NCBI RefSeq assembly: GCF_040581485.1
Contig: NC_090132.1
Coordinates: 62,001-126,000 of the forward strand
DNA: 64,000 nucleotides
Source: Linepithema humile
Taxonomy: Eukaryota > Arthropoda > Insecta > Hymenoptera > Formicidae
Reading direction: 5' to 3'
In this document: in pieces, positions 1 to 27,060 of the stretch
Layout of the letters: each line of letters begins with the position of its first letter
Numbering within the stretch: the first letter of the stretch is position 1
Made by a program: the position numbers and the translations under genes
Notes under the pieces: generated by a model
Told to the model about the DNA's origin: nothing
Database searches by the model: none
The model's input: only the letters and a program-made list of their open reading frames with translations

Positions 1-36
1 ACACACACGCGCGCGCGCGCGCGCGCACACACACAC
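1..36. repeat. (AC)n/(GC)n microsatellite
   Basis: Alternating purine-pyrimidine run at the window edge; Z-DNA-prone. Confidence 0.9.
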
Positions 37-964
37 CACCACATATATATGATAGAAATTTAACAATATCATCTCTCTAAATTAAAAGAAATTTTTAGAA
101 AATATTTAATTAATAATTATTATTTATATATTACATTAATGTACATTATTACTATTACTATTTAATAATGTACATTATTACTATTTATTATTATATATTA
201 TTTTATTTTTATTATGTTATAGGACAGATTGATATTTTTATAAGACCAATAATTAAGAAGCAAATTAATATTTTTTGAAAATAATTTTTATTTGTTGACA
301 AACTAAATTGGATTATGCTTTATTCCAATGTTTCTATTGATACTTGAAAAATTTGTATACAAATATGAAACTATACAATTACAGCATTCTAGTAAAGTAA
401 TAAAAGGAAAATTTCCGAATGAGACATCCCATAAAGATACTGTTACAACTATTATAATAATAGTTAAATTAAGGGTAACAAACATTATAGGGCTTCCGTG
501 TTGTCAGCGGCGAGAGCGTTCTTTTGTCAGAAATAGTGACACAGGTAATGCAATCGCGCCTCTATCTTTGGCGCACGCGATCTGCGCGCATCCGTAACCT
601 TCCGGTGCGATGAACAATATGATCTGATTACACAATATGTGCTCTAATACTATACAAAATGTTTCGAAATTGTATTAATAACAATAATCGAAAGTTTGTG
701 ATCCGCGCAGCAAGAGCTCTATGTTCAAGAATACCTTTTTTAATTTATTATTTTTATTATTTGTTGTTTATTTGGATAAACTAATATAATATCATAAAAG
801 AAGATACTATTTTGTTATTAAAAAATAATTTATGTTTTAATTTATTATCAAAAATTGTACATTTTTTGGTTTACTTTTGTAAAGAAAAAAAATTAAGTGA
901 CCGAGAAGGAGCTCTCGTTAAAGAATAAGAGGGAGAGAAAAATACGGATGATATTATGTATAAT

Positions 965-1011
965 ACACACACACACGCGCGCGCGCACACACACAAACAC
1001 ACACATATATA
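965..1011. repeat. (CA)n/(CG)n microsatellite
   Basis: CA run switching to CG and back, followed by TA. Confidence 0.9.
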
Positions 1012-3361
1012 CTTCCATGGTTATCTACTATTTTCTATTATATTTTTGCACCCAATCAATCTTTAGAGAGATCTTTGAACTCCCTCTTATGACGGTTTGC
1101 GCTGTGAAGCGGGTTGATCACGTTACCGGTTCATGTGTTTGCAAAATTTAGGTCAATATGCCTCTACAATATTAAACTATTCGCGAGAGAGACAATACAT
1201 GTATCAGTAAGCTTTTAGCCCATTAAGCCAGTCTGATTTTTGCCCAATGTACCATTCGATTTTGGGCACCTTTAATGTTGCAATTATCATAATCGCACCC
1301 ATTTATCACAATCGACTTTTATCACTTCTCACTTACTCCGATTATTCTACAACACTATATATGTCATGCTAAGAGAAATAATAAATTGTACAACTAATTT
1401 TTACAATTTATGCCATGTTTTTACGCCTTGTAGTAGTCTATGGGGTCTAACGAGATTCTGAGGAACTCTGCAGAATCTAGAAATTTCTACAAGCTAGAAA
1501 GGACTTGATGCTTGCTGATAATTAATTTTATGTTTTTAGTTTTCGCAAAGATAAAAAATTTTATTTCTCACTCTTCTTGCATCTTTGCAAATATAATATA
1601 ATAAAATTGATGTAAATTTGAATGTGTCCACTTTTATAAAATATAATAGCAATTAACAAGAGACACATAACGATAGTAAACGGACATTAGCGCGATATTA
1701 GTACCGACAGATCCGATTTTATAAATAATCACAACTCATGGTCGATCAAGTAATTGCATATTGACGCGGTTGCCAGGCGGAGCGCATAGTCGACCTCTTC
1801 GATTGCGCGAAGAATCGATTATCTTCGCTGCGGCAGCAGTGTGACGGACTATTCTGACCCGAATCAAACTCATTTCGTACCAGAGGACACGCAATCCAAA
1901 AGTGATCATATTTTATATACATCTCGATTCTTCTCTCACCTTCGCGCGACTTCAATTGATTCCTCTTCCAATAGTTTGATCGTAGAATCTATTATTTTTC
2001 GAATTTGGAATTATGAAGAATTTACTCAAATAAGCAACACGTCAAATTGTTTTGAAAGTCTTCTTTAATACTATAAAAATTAAATTTTTTTAAACTTTCC
2101 GTACAAACCAACTGTATGTACCTACACTTGTGAAAAGTACATGTTTCTCATTTTAATCTAGACTACATGTTGAAAATTCAACAAATTCAAAGTCGAAGAG
2201 AAATACGTAAATTTCTTTTATTAGATCCGTTGCTACTTTGGTGCACTATAATTTTTTGTTGATTATAAGAAGCAGGCAGAGCCTACAAATTGCTGTTAAA
2301 TCAATAAACGATTCTTCTCATCGCAAATAAAAATCCGTTGTTGTGCATTAGGTTTGCATTTTTCATCTACTAGACATCTTTATTCTTCACGAATGATTGC
2401 GGAAAACATCGGTTATTGACCATCATTGATTCATTTGATTTGACGAAAACATAATCACGTTACTTTCACGAAGCAAACACTCTTCGTACAGATATCTTTG
2501 AAATCAATAAATATTTTACATGCTTTATAAGTAGTAGTTTTGATTTTCGTATTTTGTCGCAGAAATTGTCAGAGTTCTTCAATATAATATACATATTTAT
2601 GTTTATCTAATCAACGGCGTATATTGTTTCTAAATTTTTACTAAATTTATTTGATTTAAAATTCCGTTGACGTTAACCACTGATAGATAAAAATATAAAT
2701 GCAAATGTCAAATTTATCGTACAGTCATGATTTGCAAGGGTCTCGGTACTTTCGCTCTTAATCGCAGTTTTATCTAGAACGCTACAGGCAGGCGATTTTA
2801 ATTATCAGCGATAAATTTTGATTAAATTAAATCAAACATAATTGAAAATAATTCACAAAATTATGTGCATATATATATCTATCTTATTTAGTCCATTCTA
2901 ATAGAAAAATTATTAGAATGCTACTTGCGTGTACGTGTGAAAATTGTTTGGAAAACTACTGAAATTATAGATGAAAAAGAATGTAGACTCCCCATACCAC
3001 CTTTGATGAATAAGACAACTCTACGGTTGAAGGATGCCGCGTCCTTTTAATTTCCGCTCTCAGATATGCACTTAATAATAGCCTATTATACATAGAAGGG
3101 CACACATCGCGGAGTTAGCACGATGTATCTGTGTGCGCAATCAATAACTGCGTCAGGGTCAGGAGTGTGTTAAACCGCATATCCTACACATATGAGACTG
3201 TAATGTTAATCGGAATATCATTTCGATTAAAAATGCACTTACACATCTTACATAAAAATAAAAAATATATATATCACAAATTAAAGCAAAAGAAAATACC
3301 AAAATTAAAAGAATTGAATTAAAATTAAACATTTATAATAGTAGAAATTAATTTAATGCCT

Positions 3362-3364
<3 letters not shown>

Positions 3365-3399
<35 letters not shown>
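3365..3399. repeat. (TA)n microsatellite
   Basis: About 17 TA units. Confidence 0.9.
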
Positions 3400-3402
<3 letters not shown>

Positions 3403-3437
3403 GCTGTATGTGTTAAGATTAATAATCGATGAAGTCT

Positions 3438-3759
3438 ATGAAACTGGCATCCAAAATGCGAATTTTTATAAAACTTGTGCGACATTTGATTGCTCGCAAT
3501 TTGACCGTATTTGTTCATGCATAATTATTTTGTCCATTTTGCAGAAAAAAGTCACACACAAACAAAAAATTGGATAAAATTTTGTCACGAGCACATCTAA
3601 ATGCATTTCTTTTTTTAAGTTTTTTTCTTTGTGTATAAGTTTTCTCTATAAGTTAGTCGACAAAAAAATTATGCGTGGACAAATATGATCAAATTGTGGA
3701 CAATCATGTGTCGTATAAGTTTTATAAAATTTTTCCCATTTTGGGGTGCCAGTTTCACA
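3438..3759. mobile_element. Inverted-repeat element of about 320 bp
   Basis: Arms of roughly 100 bp starting TGAAACTGGCATCCAAAATG and ending in the imperfect complement (cattttggggtgccagtttca). The copies also share tttataaaactt, the gattg and caatttga stretches, and gcataatt. A near-identical 13-bp direct repeat, aatcgatga[a/t]gtc, flanks it on both sides (about 3424-3436 and 3766-3778) and may be a target duplication. Confidence 0.65.
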
Positions 3760-4148
3760 GGTCCTAATCGATGATGTCTTGCTGAAAGGAATTCACATTG
3801 TAATGTGTTTTCGCGCGACGAGGTTTAATCAACAGGCGACTGGTCTGGCAATTGAGTTATGATCAATTTGCACAGCTGATCGAGGATATAAATAGATCGC
3901 GCGACACTTGGGAACAGTTATTCTTATTACTTACCGACACTTTGACCACCAATCGCAGCTTTGAAAACAATGATCAAGTGTCAAGATGCAAGAGCATCAG
4001 TCTGTTCGTTTTTCCTCTTGCATTTCGACATTATCGCTTTCTTCATGAATAGACGTAGATGTATAAATAAATACGCATATAGAAATGTATAAAAGGCTCA
4101 ATATTGAATCAATACCGTATTGTCAATCGTTACCGGTACTACCGCATA

Positions 4149-4206
4149 CGCACACACGCGCGCGCGCAACACACACACACACACAACACACATGCGCGCG
4201 CGCGCA
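4149..4206. repeat. (CA)n/(CG)n microsatellite
   Basis: CG block, CA block, second CG block; same pattern as at 965. Confidence 0.9.
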
Positions 4207-5713
4207 ACACAAACACAACACAACAAACTTACATTCTTAACTTTAAATTCCACAAGTTCTCCGAAAACACTTTACACACTGAGATATATTATTCGAATTT
4301 CTAATATTCCTTCGTTATTTACTTGAAAATTATGGATGGACTCCATATTTTTATTGAGAAGAAGTCGGTTCTAAATTAGTTGAAAAATTCGTCATGAGTG
4401 AAACATTATTTAGCAATTTCGGGATGCATCGTGTTCTTGGAATAATAAAAAAATGAGTTTATTTGTCGGCTTTAGTAAACGCATCTTTACACTTGACCAA
4501 GTCATCTTCTGTCATCTTGCTATCATATCTGTTCCTTGAAGACGCGTGCGTGTGCGCTCTCACGTGTCCTCATGTTTGCGTATTGTAACGACGTTATCTC
4601 CTTATACCTGCTAAATATAGCGCGTGCGAGTACTCTAACCGGCTTCGTTCAAACATACGCGATATTGGCGCGATCGTTTCGCTTGCTTTGTTCGACGTAG
4701 GAATGCGAGAATCGAGCATTCAATTTCTCGTATTGTGTGCCTTTCTCTTCTTTTTTTACGGATTCTTTGAGCAACTTGAGTTTGACGTTTTTTCTTAGTA
4801 TAAAATCGAAGACGTTAAAATTGAATATCCATAATCGAATAAAATCGAATATCCTTAAATCGTTTTTAAATTCTGATTGTAATAAAGACAGATTGATATT
4901 TTTTTCAAGAAACAAAATTGCTTTAAACCGATCAAATATTATCGTAAATGAATAAAAGAAAAACTTATTTATAATAGAAATTTCATAGAAATACAAAAAT
5001 TAATATTGTTATCAAGAACTGCTTTTATCTAGCTCGATTATTTAAGTAAGAAAAATTATAATTATAGCTTCTCGTGCTAATTACTAATATTTTTATGACG
5101 AAGGATAGTGAAAATTATTGCGGTAGTGTGTAGCGATATAATCAATATTATGATCAAAGCATCTCTTTTGATGGACGTCAGTGTTAATCGAACGTGATAA
5201 AATTAATAAAACACTAGGATGATCCTGTATAGCACTGCATCATCATCGACCATAAATAAGTTGCAAATAATGCACTTTTTCTGCTGTAATAACATTGTAA
5301 GACAGCTTATAAATTTTCTCATGCTATCATGTGTTGAAAAAATTTCCACTGAGAAAAATAATTACTTCAATAAATAATCTGCGCTATTACGAAAAAACAA
5401 TATCGAGAAAATGTTAATCCCTTCATTATGTCATTTCTAAGAGCAATTTTTTATGAAAAAAGCAAAGAATGGAGAGCATTAAATTTTTCATCGAAAAAGT
5501 CAATAATCTGCTATGTAACAATACTAAATATTTAAAAATTTAGTAAATTTTGTAATTTTATTACATTTGACAGTACTTGCATTTGTGCACTTTTAGCATC
5601 ATTTAACGCATCTAATGGTAGAAAATGTTTTTTTCGAAGATTTTTATGATCGTGAACTGACAATTGCGTAAACGCTTTAAAGTCAAATAAGAGAGAATAA
5701 TTATGATGGGAGA

Positions 5714-5726
5714 GGGGGGGGGGGGG
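5714..5726. repeat. Poly(G) run
   Basis: 13 consecutive guanines in AT-rich DNA. Confidence 0.9.
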
Positions 5727-6552
5727 CGGATTAACTCACTTTTACAAGATTTGACCGGAGATTTCAATTGTAACGAAGATAATTCTCTCTTTATTTGCCA
5801 GAAATCGATTCTTAAAGTGGTATCTTTTTATCTACAATTACGGTACCATTCCATACCAAGCTATTCATCTTACCAATAATCGAATTGCAGTACAACGTCT
5901 TTTCATTTCTGTCCGTTTGAACGGACGAAAGTTGTAAGTTTAGCAATTCGGAATTATTCACTTTCTTAACTGCATGCTCGCTCTTTTGACGCACACATCC
6001 TCCTTCTTCTCACTGCAGATGCAGACAGTTTCAGAAAACTAGCAGTTTGAACCTCGGTTTTAATAAAAGAAAAGTCAAATCTATATTAATCAAAAACAAA
6101 TTTACAACCTTATTTCTGATTTAATTCTAGAATTTTTTTAAACTTGATTTTATTTTCAATTCAACGTATACATTTAGCTGAACGCGTATATAATCATACT
6201 TAAATATGAAATATACTGAATACTCAAGCGTATATATTTAATAATTATTATAGGTATTACTATATTGTAAAATTTTAATATTATACTGTATAAAATGAAA
6301 AGTATTAGAAACAAGAGTACAATGAGAAACTTTATTTGCTGAATTTAAAAAACTCGACATTGATTTGCACTACTGCTAGAGTTTTATCATTTCGAGATAA
6401 AATAAAACTTGTTTTCTTTTACTTTACTCTATCAATAATATTCGATAATTATTATAAATTATATTATTAATATAAATGATTATTATGCAATGACAATTGT
6501 TATATAAAAGTATCTTTAAAATAAAATAACGGGAAAAAGTCAAAGGCCGACA

Positions 6553-6801
6553 CTACTCCCACTGCGCCGGCCTGAATGCGGCGCCCACCGTAGGTGAGAC
6601 GGCTCGAACGGCGACGCGCTTTAGTCGCGTGCCGTTAGTCTGTTGTGAATCAACGTAGTTACTGCATGTGGAATCCAATGTCGGCCCACTTGGTATCAAG
6701 TTCGCGAATCGCGCCGACATAACGCGGCGCGAATCATTCACACATTCGCGTGGTTTGCAGCAAACATCCAAGTTGAAAGAGTCCGGTACCGTCCGGTTCA
6801 T
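6553..6801 (-). other. Unidentified GC-rich 82-codon ORF
   Basis: Complete ATG-to-TAG frame on the minus strand, strikingly GC-rich against its AT-rich flanks (MNRTVPDSFNLDVCC at the start, VGAAFRPAQWE at the end). I recognise no family. It lies next to the mariner remnant and may be repeat-derived or an isolated exon. Confidence 0.25.
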
Positions 6802-6885
6802 ACGACATATATTTTAGAAGAAAAGGTGATTTTTCGGGGAAATTAAAATTGATCTTCGATTTTTCGAGCAGGTATACACAGCATA

Positions 6886-7690
6886 TCTGAAAAATAACAG
6901 AATTAACACTATATCAATTCAAACACTGTGATCGTAAATCATTCATTTTATTTAAAATGCGTCTCCTCAACTTTGATACGACTTGATTGACCAATGCGTG
7001 GATAGACTTCTGTAAGTCTACTTTCGGAATTGCTTTGAGGGTCCTTATTACGACTGCTTGAATGAATACTGGAATGTTATCATAGCGAGTGACTTTAATC
7101 GGAGTTTTGAGTTTTTGGGAATAGACAGCTAAAGTTAGTCGTAGAGAGTATCATAAATCAGGTGAATATAGTGGATGATCAATCACTCCTATTTGTTTTT
7201 TGGCTAATAATTCGTATATGTCCGCGATACGATGTACACAGGTTATATTGCCGTAAAAATTATCTTATATATTATCTTAAAAAAAACCTTTGTTCTTGAT
7301 TGAAAAGAAACCACCGATCACCGTCGATATTCAAAATTTTGTTTGAACGATACATTGCCACATACACTCAGATCTTCCTTGTCGTCTCCATATTTTGTGA
7401 ACCATTTACAAACTTGTGTAAGGGGTAGACAATCGTCTCCGTAAGCTCGTTGGAACATTTCATAGGTTTGCGTCACGGTTTGCGTAGAGTTTAAACAAAA
7501 AATGTTATTGGGCTCGTTGCTGCATATGGGTATTTTCGTGACAAGATGCACTAATTGTAAGGCGTTAAAAGTACTAAGCGGTCACTAAACGGCTACTATA
7601 ATTCGTATGGTACATGTTCAATGTTCATGAAATACCGATACCTGTTAAAGTAAACAGCAAGTTTCAAAACGCCGCTATTTGTCTGTAAAA
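6886..7690 (-). mobile_element. Degraded mariner transposon
   Basis: Minus-strand remains of a mariner transposase: a helix-turn-helix segment (TQTYEMFQRAYGDDCLPLTQ, then VCKWFTKYGDD) around 7350-7500 and the catalytic-region motif HPLYSPDL around 7155-7175. The middle is deleted and frames are broken, so it is inactive. The left end CTGAAAAATAACAGAATTAA matches the MITE at 53463. The right end is uncertain. Confidence 0.7.
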
Positions 7691-8674
7691 AAATGCCGTT
7701 TACACAACAGATTAAAAAAATATATTAGACGAAATCGATCGTCAAGCTTCTTCGTTAAAAAATGTGAGAACGTTACAAATGTGAAGATATAACTGACACG
7801 ATTATTAACGCTACAATTTCCTTCATAAAGATAGAATCAACTGATCTGTTATTTCATTATTTTATAGAAAAACGATATAATTGTCATTATTAATTCTAAT
7901 GTTAAAAGTTGGTAATTTCTATAATAGAATCGAAATAGTTACTATCGATCATAACAGATCATAATCGATGATCGCAAAGAAGATACTTTGAAAAATTTAT
8001 ATTCGATACAAAAGCAAACCGAATACTGATAGTTGGTGATTTTTATGAACAATAATTGGTATTTTACGTATTTAATCGTGATGCGTGTGCGTATTTGATA
8101 ACGTGTTTACTGCGTGATTGTATAACGTATTTACTGCTCATACACACAAAATAATTCATTATTGCGCAAAAATTGGGAAATTACAAACAATTATACTATT
8201 AATTTAAATTCGAATTGTTAGTTGTTCTTTTATAACAATTTTTATGAACAATGATCGAGAACAAATATCTATTGACAGAAAGTTTGAGTAATGTAGCATT
8301 TTGAGAAAGTTAAAAAAAAATACAATTATCAGATTTTGTGCTCTATGTCAAATATTTACAATATTTGATCGAAGAATATATATATGATGGAATAATATAT
8401 ATACATATATATGATGGAAAAAAAAGATAGAATTTATAACGAGACACAACCTCTGTGTAAAGGGGGAAAAAACAATTTTAGTGCGTTTGTAGAAGAAAAT
8501 TTCTGCAATACAACATAGCAATCGTGAAAAAACTAGCTGAAACTGTACGAAACGACGAGAACTCTGTGATTTTGATTTCAATATTTCGGGATATGAAGCG
8601 ACGAGCCGAAAGTGAAGCGTAATATCGTGATATATTGTGGAACGACTTAGTGATTGATCGATCTCTAGAGATCA

Positions 8675-21707
<13,033 letters not shown>

Positions 21708-23849
21708 GCCGCTTTATTTTTGTTTTGTTTTTCTTTCTCTCGCTTCTCTTTAAATTTATTAAAGAATCGGGGTCTGATCATTACGGTGATATATGATGAA
21801 TTAACCATCTTCTGTGATGAGGATGCCTATGTTGTAAAATGCGATTGCATTGCGTCATATACATATATGTAGGTATATAAGATTTTCATATTTTCTAGAG
21901 CAAAAATGTAGCGTAGGGCAGTGACGCAACTTGACTTTTTCGATTGAAATAGATTAATCCAATCCGGTGTGACTTCGGCCCGTTTGGCATGGATTTCTAT
22001 TTGATTGAAAATGTGTTGCGCCAGATTTAAGTTGTGGATTATAAGATGGAAACCAAAGTAACACTTATTCTCTTATTCGCGTTATATAACTCAAAATCTG
22101 ATTTATCCTAAATGTGAATACATTTTCAGTCAAATGACAGTTTATGAAAAGTGGGCTCAAAAAGTTTAAGGCTTGGAAAGTTGAATTGCTTTATTTGAAA
22201 CGCTGTAAGGTTTTTTTCCGTTACTTTAATTGTATTGGACACATGTTATCAGCATGTATGGTATCAGAAAGATAACACATAACACATACTTCTGTATGAT
22301 ACACTAGGTCGAAAACTTATATCTTTCGAATATATTCAATTTTTATGTACAAATTTGTATATATGTAGATTACAACGCATGCACAAAATAAATTCACAAG
22401 AGTGCAAGGAGATTTTTCCTATTCCATTTATAAATATTATCAGATATTTTTTTTTAATTTTTTAATTTGAAAACCACACAATAAGTTTAAACGAGAAAGA
22501 GATGTTCTTTGAAATATTGATTTAATTAGTTTCATTAATATTAAAATTAATTGATATATTATTTTTCGTGAGCTTATTTTGCGTATAGTACGGTGCTACA
22601 ATGGTTAATACATAGTTTTAAGATATATACGAGTATACGATCGCACGTCTCTATTCTCAATTGAGATTTATTTTCAATCAGCTGGTCGCATCTAGATTCA
22701 AGTTTTTCAATCGAGAATTTATTGGTGCCAGAAATTGAGAATAGAGATATTTCCAACTATATAACTAGTGTATACGGAAAGTTTCGATCTAGTGTAACTA
22801 CTCAATTATACATATATATTATACATGGTAGAATGCACCTTGGCTTTATATAAGCCTAATATATAACGTACATAATGACAAGGAAAACAACAGATTAACT
22901 TTGTCAATTTCTTTTATAGGCGAATTAAAAGCAGCCATCTTTGATGGTACAATTGCTATCAAAAGTCTAGCTTGTATCACAGTTATTGAATTGTACATAC
23001 TGATAAACACCGCTGAACTCTATACATATTGGAACACGCCGTGGTTTTCAGGCCATGAGATGGTGGGAGAAAAGGGGTGAAGTAAATGAGCTATCTCTTT
23101 TGTAGGCACATTGAAAGCCTTTGTCTCTCTTGATGATTGCATGTGATGATCACATTATAACGCATCTATACATATTTACAATTATCATCAAAGATTGATG
23201 TTAAGATTTATGAATTGAAGATGAATTAAAGATTAATGCGTTTTTAATACGCCTACGAAATATGGAATTCAGTGGTAGGGATTAAATTCTTGTTTTGGCG
23301 ATTGTTTTGGGGATTATATAAAAAGGAGGAGAGCTACATGTAGAGGCTATATAAAAAGAAACATAACTCATTTCTCGCCTCTGCATCATCCCGCGCTGTG
23401 AAAACTACGGTGCATTCCAGTGTATGTATATGTATTGCAGTGAGTGCATCATACAGTAATTTGTGGAAGTATATGTCAAAGTAAATTACTTTTTCTTTAC
23501 ACATATACAATTTATGTTTAATAAAATAAAAGTATGAAACACCCGTTTTTTTTCAAGAATCTCTTTCCCGCTCATAGATAAATACATAATAGCTACAAAG
23601 CTCGCTCAATATATCATAAAATTAATTTCTACTGCAAATATTGAGAGAGAATACGTTTGTAGATTTAATTATTTATTTCAAAGATATAGTTTTCAGCTTG
23701 TTTTTTGCCAATGTATTTTATTCTGCTAGCGTGCAAAACGCTAATTTACTTCGACATATGCGCAAAAAGATTTTTACTTTTGACATCATAAGCAGTTATG
23801 GCTGCTAGGAGTCTTAACTATACTCCGTTGTTACAGAGTCGAATTTTCT

Positions 23850-23911
23850 GTGCGTATGTGCGCGCGCGTGTGCGTGTATGAGGGTATGTGCGTGTGTGTG
23901 CGCGCGCGCGT
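23850..23911. repeat. (GT)n/(GC)n microsatellite
   Basis: Imperfect GT and GC alternation downstream of sgg. Confidence 0.85.
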
Positions 23912-25641
23912 AGAAGCTGATCCCTTTCTTTAATTTTAAATAACCATCGAATGCGTTTATTCTAATACAAGATAAACTACAAAAAAAAAGCGTACTCTAT
24001 TGTGTCTAATAACGTTCTTTACGTTGTCACCATTTTATATTTTAAGACAGAAGCTGGACAAAAGTATCGATTTGAGAAGAATATGAATATCGATGAAAAC
24101 TAAAGGATGGTATTTGTTCTATTTTGTGGAAATCTATCTCATATTATATCATCGGTAATGCAGCATCAAATATTTTTCGTGTGAAAGAAATTTCGAAACT
24201 ATCGAGATTTAAACTCGGCAAAATTACATATCGGTTTCTATCTTTTCATTTTTATCCGTTCGTTTCAGTAGCACTTATTACATTTGCTTCATTTTCCTTT
24301 CCCGTTTTTTCGAATCTTGAATATTTTATTTTAAGGTACAGGAAAATGCAACAGAAATGAATGGATTTCTCTTCTGTTTCTCTTTTGAATCTTATTGCTA
24401 GATGAGTATTAAGAAAAAAAGTATACCAGAAATTTGGAAACGAAGAAAAAGAAATGAAAAATTAGACGAGAACATAGCTGTGAAATAGATAAATAATAAA
24501 TCATAATATCGGATGAAAGCTTGGATATAGATATTGTTAATTATTTATCGTTAACATTATTTTTATTAATAATAATAAACATCGAATAATAATAATCATC
24601 GATTTTCAGTTTCAATTTCTTCTCATTTCATCTTAACGCATCTTTTCGATACAAGAATATCATACCTGTAGAAATTTTAATATCAATCGAAGAAAGATCG
24701 AAGAATATCTCGATCAATTTAGTAATTATATAAAATACAAAATATCTCATTTTAAAAGACGCATTTAAACATTTCAATATTTTAGTAGTAACTGTTTGTT
24801 GTGTAAATTTTCAATATTTATCCAAATATCCAAATATCTAAAAATATTCGAAAATCTGATTCCAGTTATAAATTTAGAGCACAATGAAATTAATATGAAA
24901 AAGAAGAAAGTAATTGTGGTCTTCAACGGATTTATCAATTGATCACGAATAAAAATGGATGGAAGGAAGAAGAACATTATCAAAAATATAAATTATGCAG
25001 TTCAAGTTTTTTAAGTGATCCCTGCAACGAATTAAATTGCATCGAATATTATTTTCTTAACAGTTTGATCATTAAAAAACACTTCCTGTTTTAACGTATT
25101 AATTTTAATTTTACTTTATTTAACTTTTAATTAAAAAACAATTATTGATTTTTAAATCAACAAACAGCACATGAAATAAAAAGTAAACGAGAAAACAAAA
25201 TAATTTTTAATTTTAATTTTAAAAGAGATTAAAGGAGACGTTAGAAAATGTATTTTTCATATTTAGATTTTAAATTAAGATATATAAATATATGTATACG
25301 CTGGATGCGCATTGTGGTAAGCTAAAATATAGGCTAATTCTTTATACAAAAATAAAAATTGGAAATGTAGGATAACTTTTCACATGAGATTTTATTCGAA
25401 AATTGACTTTAAAAATTTTTTTAATTGTTGGCTAATAAAAAAAAACTGGTTAATTAATTGAAAGCAAAATTTAAAATAAAAATTCCGACCAGAAGAGATA
25501 TAATGAGATGTTATTGCACGTATAAACTAGCGCACAATCCTTTTTATTTACTTTAAGAAGTTGTTAAAAATATGCTAATAAAAATAACTCGTGTCGCATA
25601 ACTCTGTCCACCTTTTTACATTCTTCAATATCATATTTTAG

Positions 25642-25715
25642 ACGAGGATAAAGATGCCAAGGAGACGAAGGAGCAAGAAAGCCATCAAGAACAGCAGGTG
25701 GTGGATGGCGAATAG
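25642..25715 (+). CDS. sgg: Candidate alternative last exon of sgg
   Basis: A pyrimidine-rich tract and TTTTAG acceptor end at 25641. The following frame encodes a highly charged tail of about 24 residues (DEDKDAKETKEQES...) ending at TAG 25713-25715. Its phase (two bases completing a codon) fits an internal donor in the last kinase exon, ACAG|GTGCCA at 21585, giving QSDTT then DEDKD. The local sequence is GC-richer than its flanks. Splice signals and phase are seen; use in a real transcript is inferred. Confidence 0.4.
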
Positions 25716-27018
25716 AAGTAGACCACATTGCGCGTCGGTCGAGATGGACACAGGGGTTTACACACAGGGATGGATAACACTCCCGGATGACACAAGGAGC
25801 GGAGAATAACGATAAATTACCTGCAACCGTAGGCACAGTGAGTTTTTGATGTTTCAAACTCATGGATGTACGATATTAGGGAGAAATTGTTTAATATACA
25901 TATAGAGCGAAACGTACGTAAGCACGTAAGCGACAGAAATATTTACTACACAGTTAAGTAAGATGAAATTACAAAAACAAGTAAATAGAGTAGTGTTAGT
26001 TACTACCACGCCTATACGAGATAACAGTGTTGCTTTCCAACAAGATATACGAATCGACGCAAGTCGATTTCTGAAACAGTTTTCCCAATTCAATTACATA
26101 TTCAAAATCATCTCAAGTACGATTTTCAATTTATAATCGTGAATTGAGGCAAAAATTTTCTTATTTGGTAATGGATTTATTTTCTCGATACAACTTGTAA
26201 AAATGATATAAAAATATTTAGACTTACGAAAGGATTGTGTCACAACGTTATTATAAATAATTTAAAAATAAGAGACATTTGAAGAGCATTAGAATGCCTG
26301 TACGTTAATTGTGATATATTACAATACAATAAAACTTTCGTTATACATTGACAGATCTATCTAATGGTATACGCCAATGAAATGCGATTGTGTTTACCCT
26401 CCTCTTTTTCCTGCAATGTGAACTTATTGTGCGTATATCCTGACTGATTAATCGAGATATTTCTTTTTAATACATTAAAAACACTTGCATTACATTCAAA
26501 CTTGAAAAAAAAATAATTTTTTAAAAATATTTCTTTGAAAAGTCCATTACAATGTACTTATGTAGCGTCTCTCAAATAGGATTGGATTTGGAGAATCGTC
26601 CCAGAAGTCGATTCACATCGACTCGTGTTCTTTGCTAGAAAGCAATAAAAAATGCTCTAATTCGAGATCGTGAATCAGTGTGAGAGATCGTGTACGCACG
26701 TATGTGTGAAAATAAAAGTGCGAATTTGAGAGGGAAGAGAGAAAGAAAAAGAGCATGTACATACATATATATGTATGTAATATATAGATAAAGCGCATAT
26801 ATATATGAATATGTATATGTATGTATAGGTAATTAATTATATTACTACATTACGCTGTACTACGCGGTGAGCAGAAGCTAAAGAAAAAAAGGTAGTAAGA
26901 CTTATTACACGATTGCTATGTTTACAATTATTATATATATATATATATACACACATCATTATACAATGTCCTATAAATATATACATATATAAATAATTAT
27001 AAATACACACAACACACA

Positions 27019-27060
27019 TCTACCTACCTACCTACCTACTTACCTACCTACCTACCTACC
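27019..27060. repeat. (CTAC)n microsatellite
   Basis: About ten tetranucleotide units with one TTAC variant. Confidence 0.9.

Larger units (their letters stand above)
1..8674. other. Gene-poor upstream region
   Basis: No gene can be supported here. The stretch is AT-rich with purine/pyrimidine microsatellites, an inverted-repeat element (3438-3759), a degraded mariner (about 6886-7690) and a GC-rich ORF island (6553-6801). It may contain upstream exons or regulatory DNA of shaggy. I did not see the usual GSK3 first exon (peptide beginning MSGRPRT) in it, so that exon may lie upstream of the window. Another GC-richer patch at about 1750-1960 shows no convincing exon structure. Confidence 0.6.

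Noticed and set aside
1746..2068. ORFs on both strands in a GC-richer patch
   Set aside because: No start context, domain or splice partners; possibly promoter or UTR sequence.
3852..4052. Plausible-looking peptide FAQLIEDINRSRDTWEQLF
   Set aside because: The frame starts at TTG, no convincing donor follows and no family is recognised.
4649..4996. 115-codon minus ORF
   Set aside because: AT-driven Phe/Lys/Ile/Asn-rich frame typical of chance ORFs in AT-rich DNA.
25564..25863. 99-codon minus-strand ORF overlapping the candidate sgg terminal exon
   Set aside because: No recognisable domain; likely an antisense shadow of the GC-richer patch.
27019..27060. Regularly spaced repeats as a possible CRISPR-like array
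   Set aside because: Simple CTAC tetranucleotide without spacers, in a eukaryotic genome.
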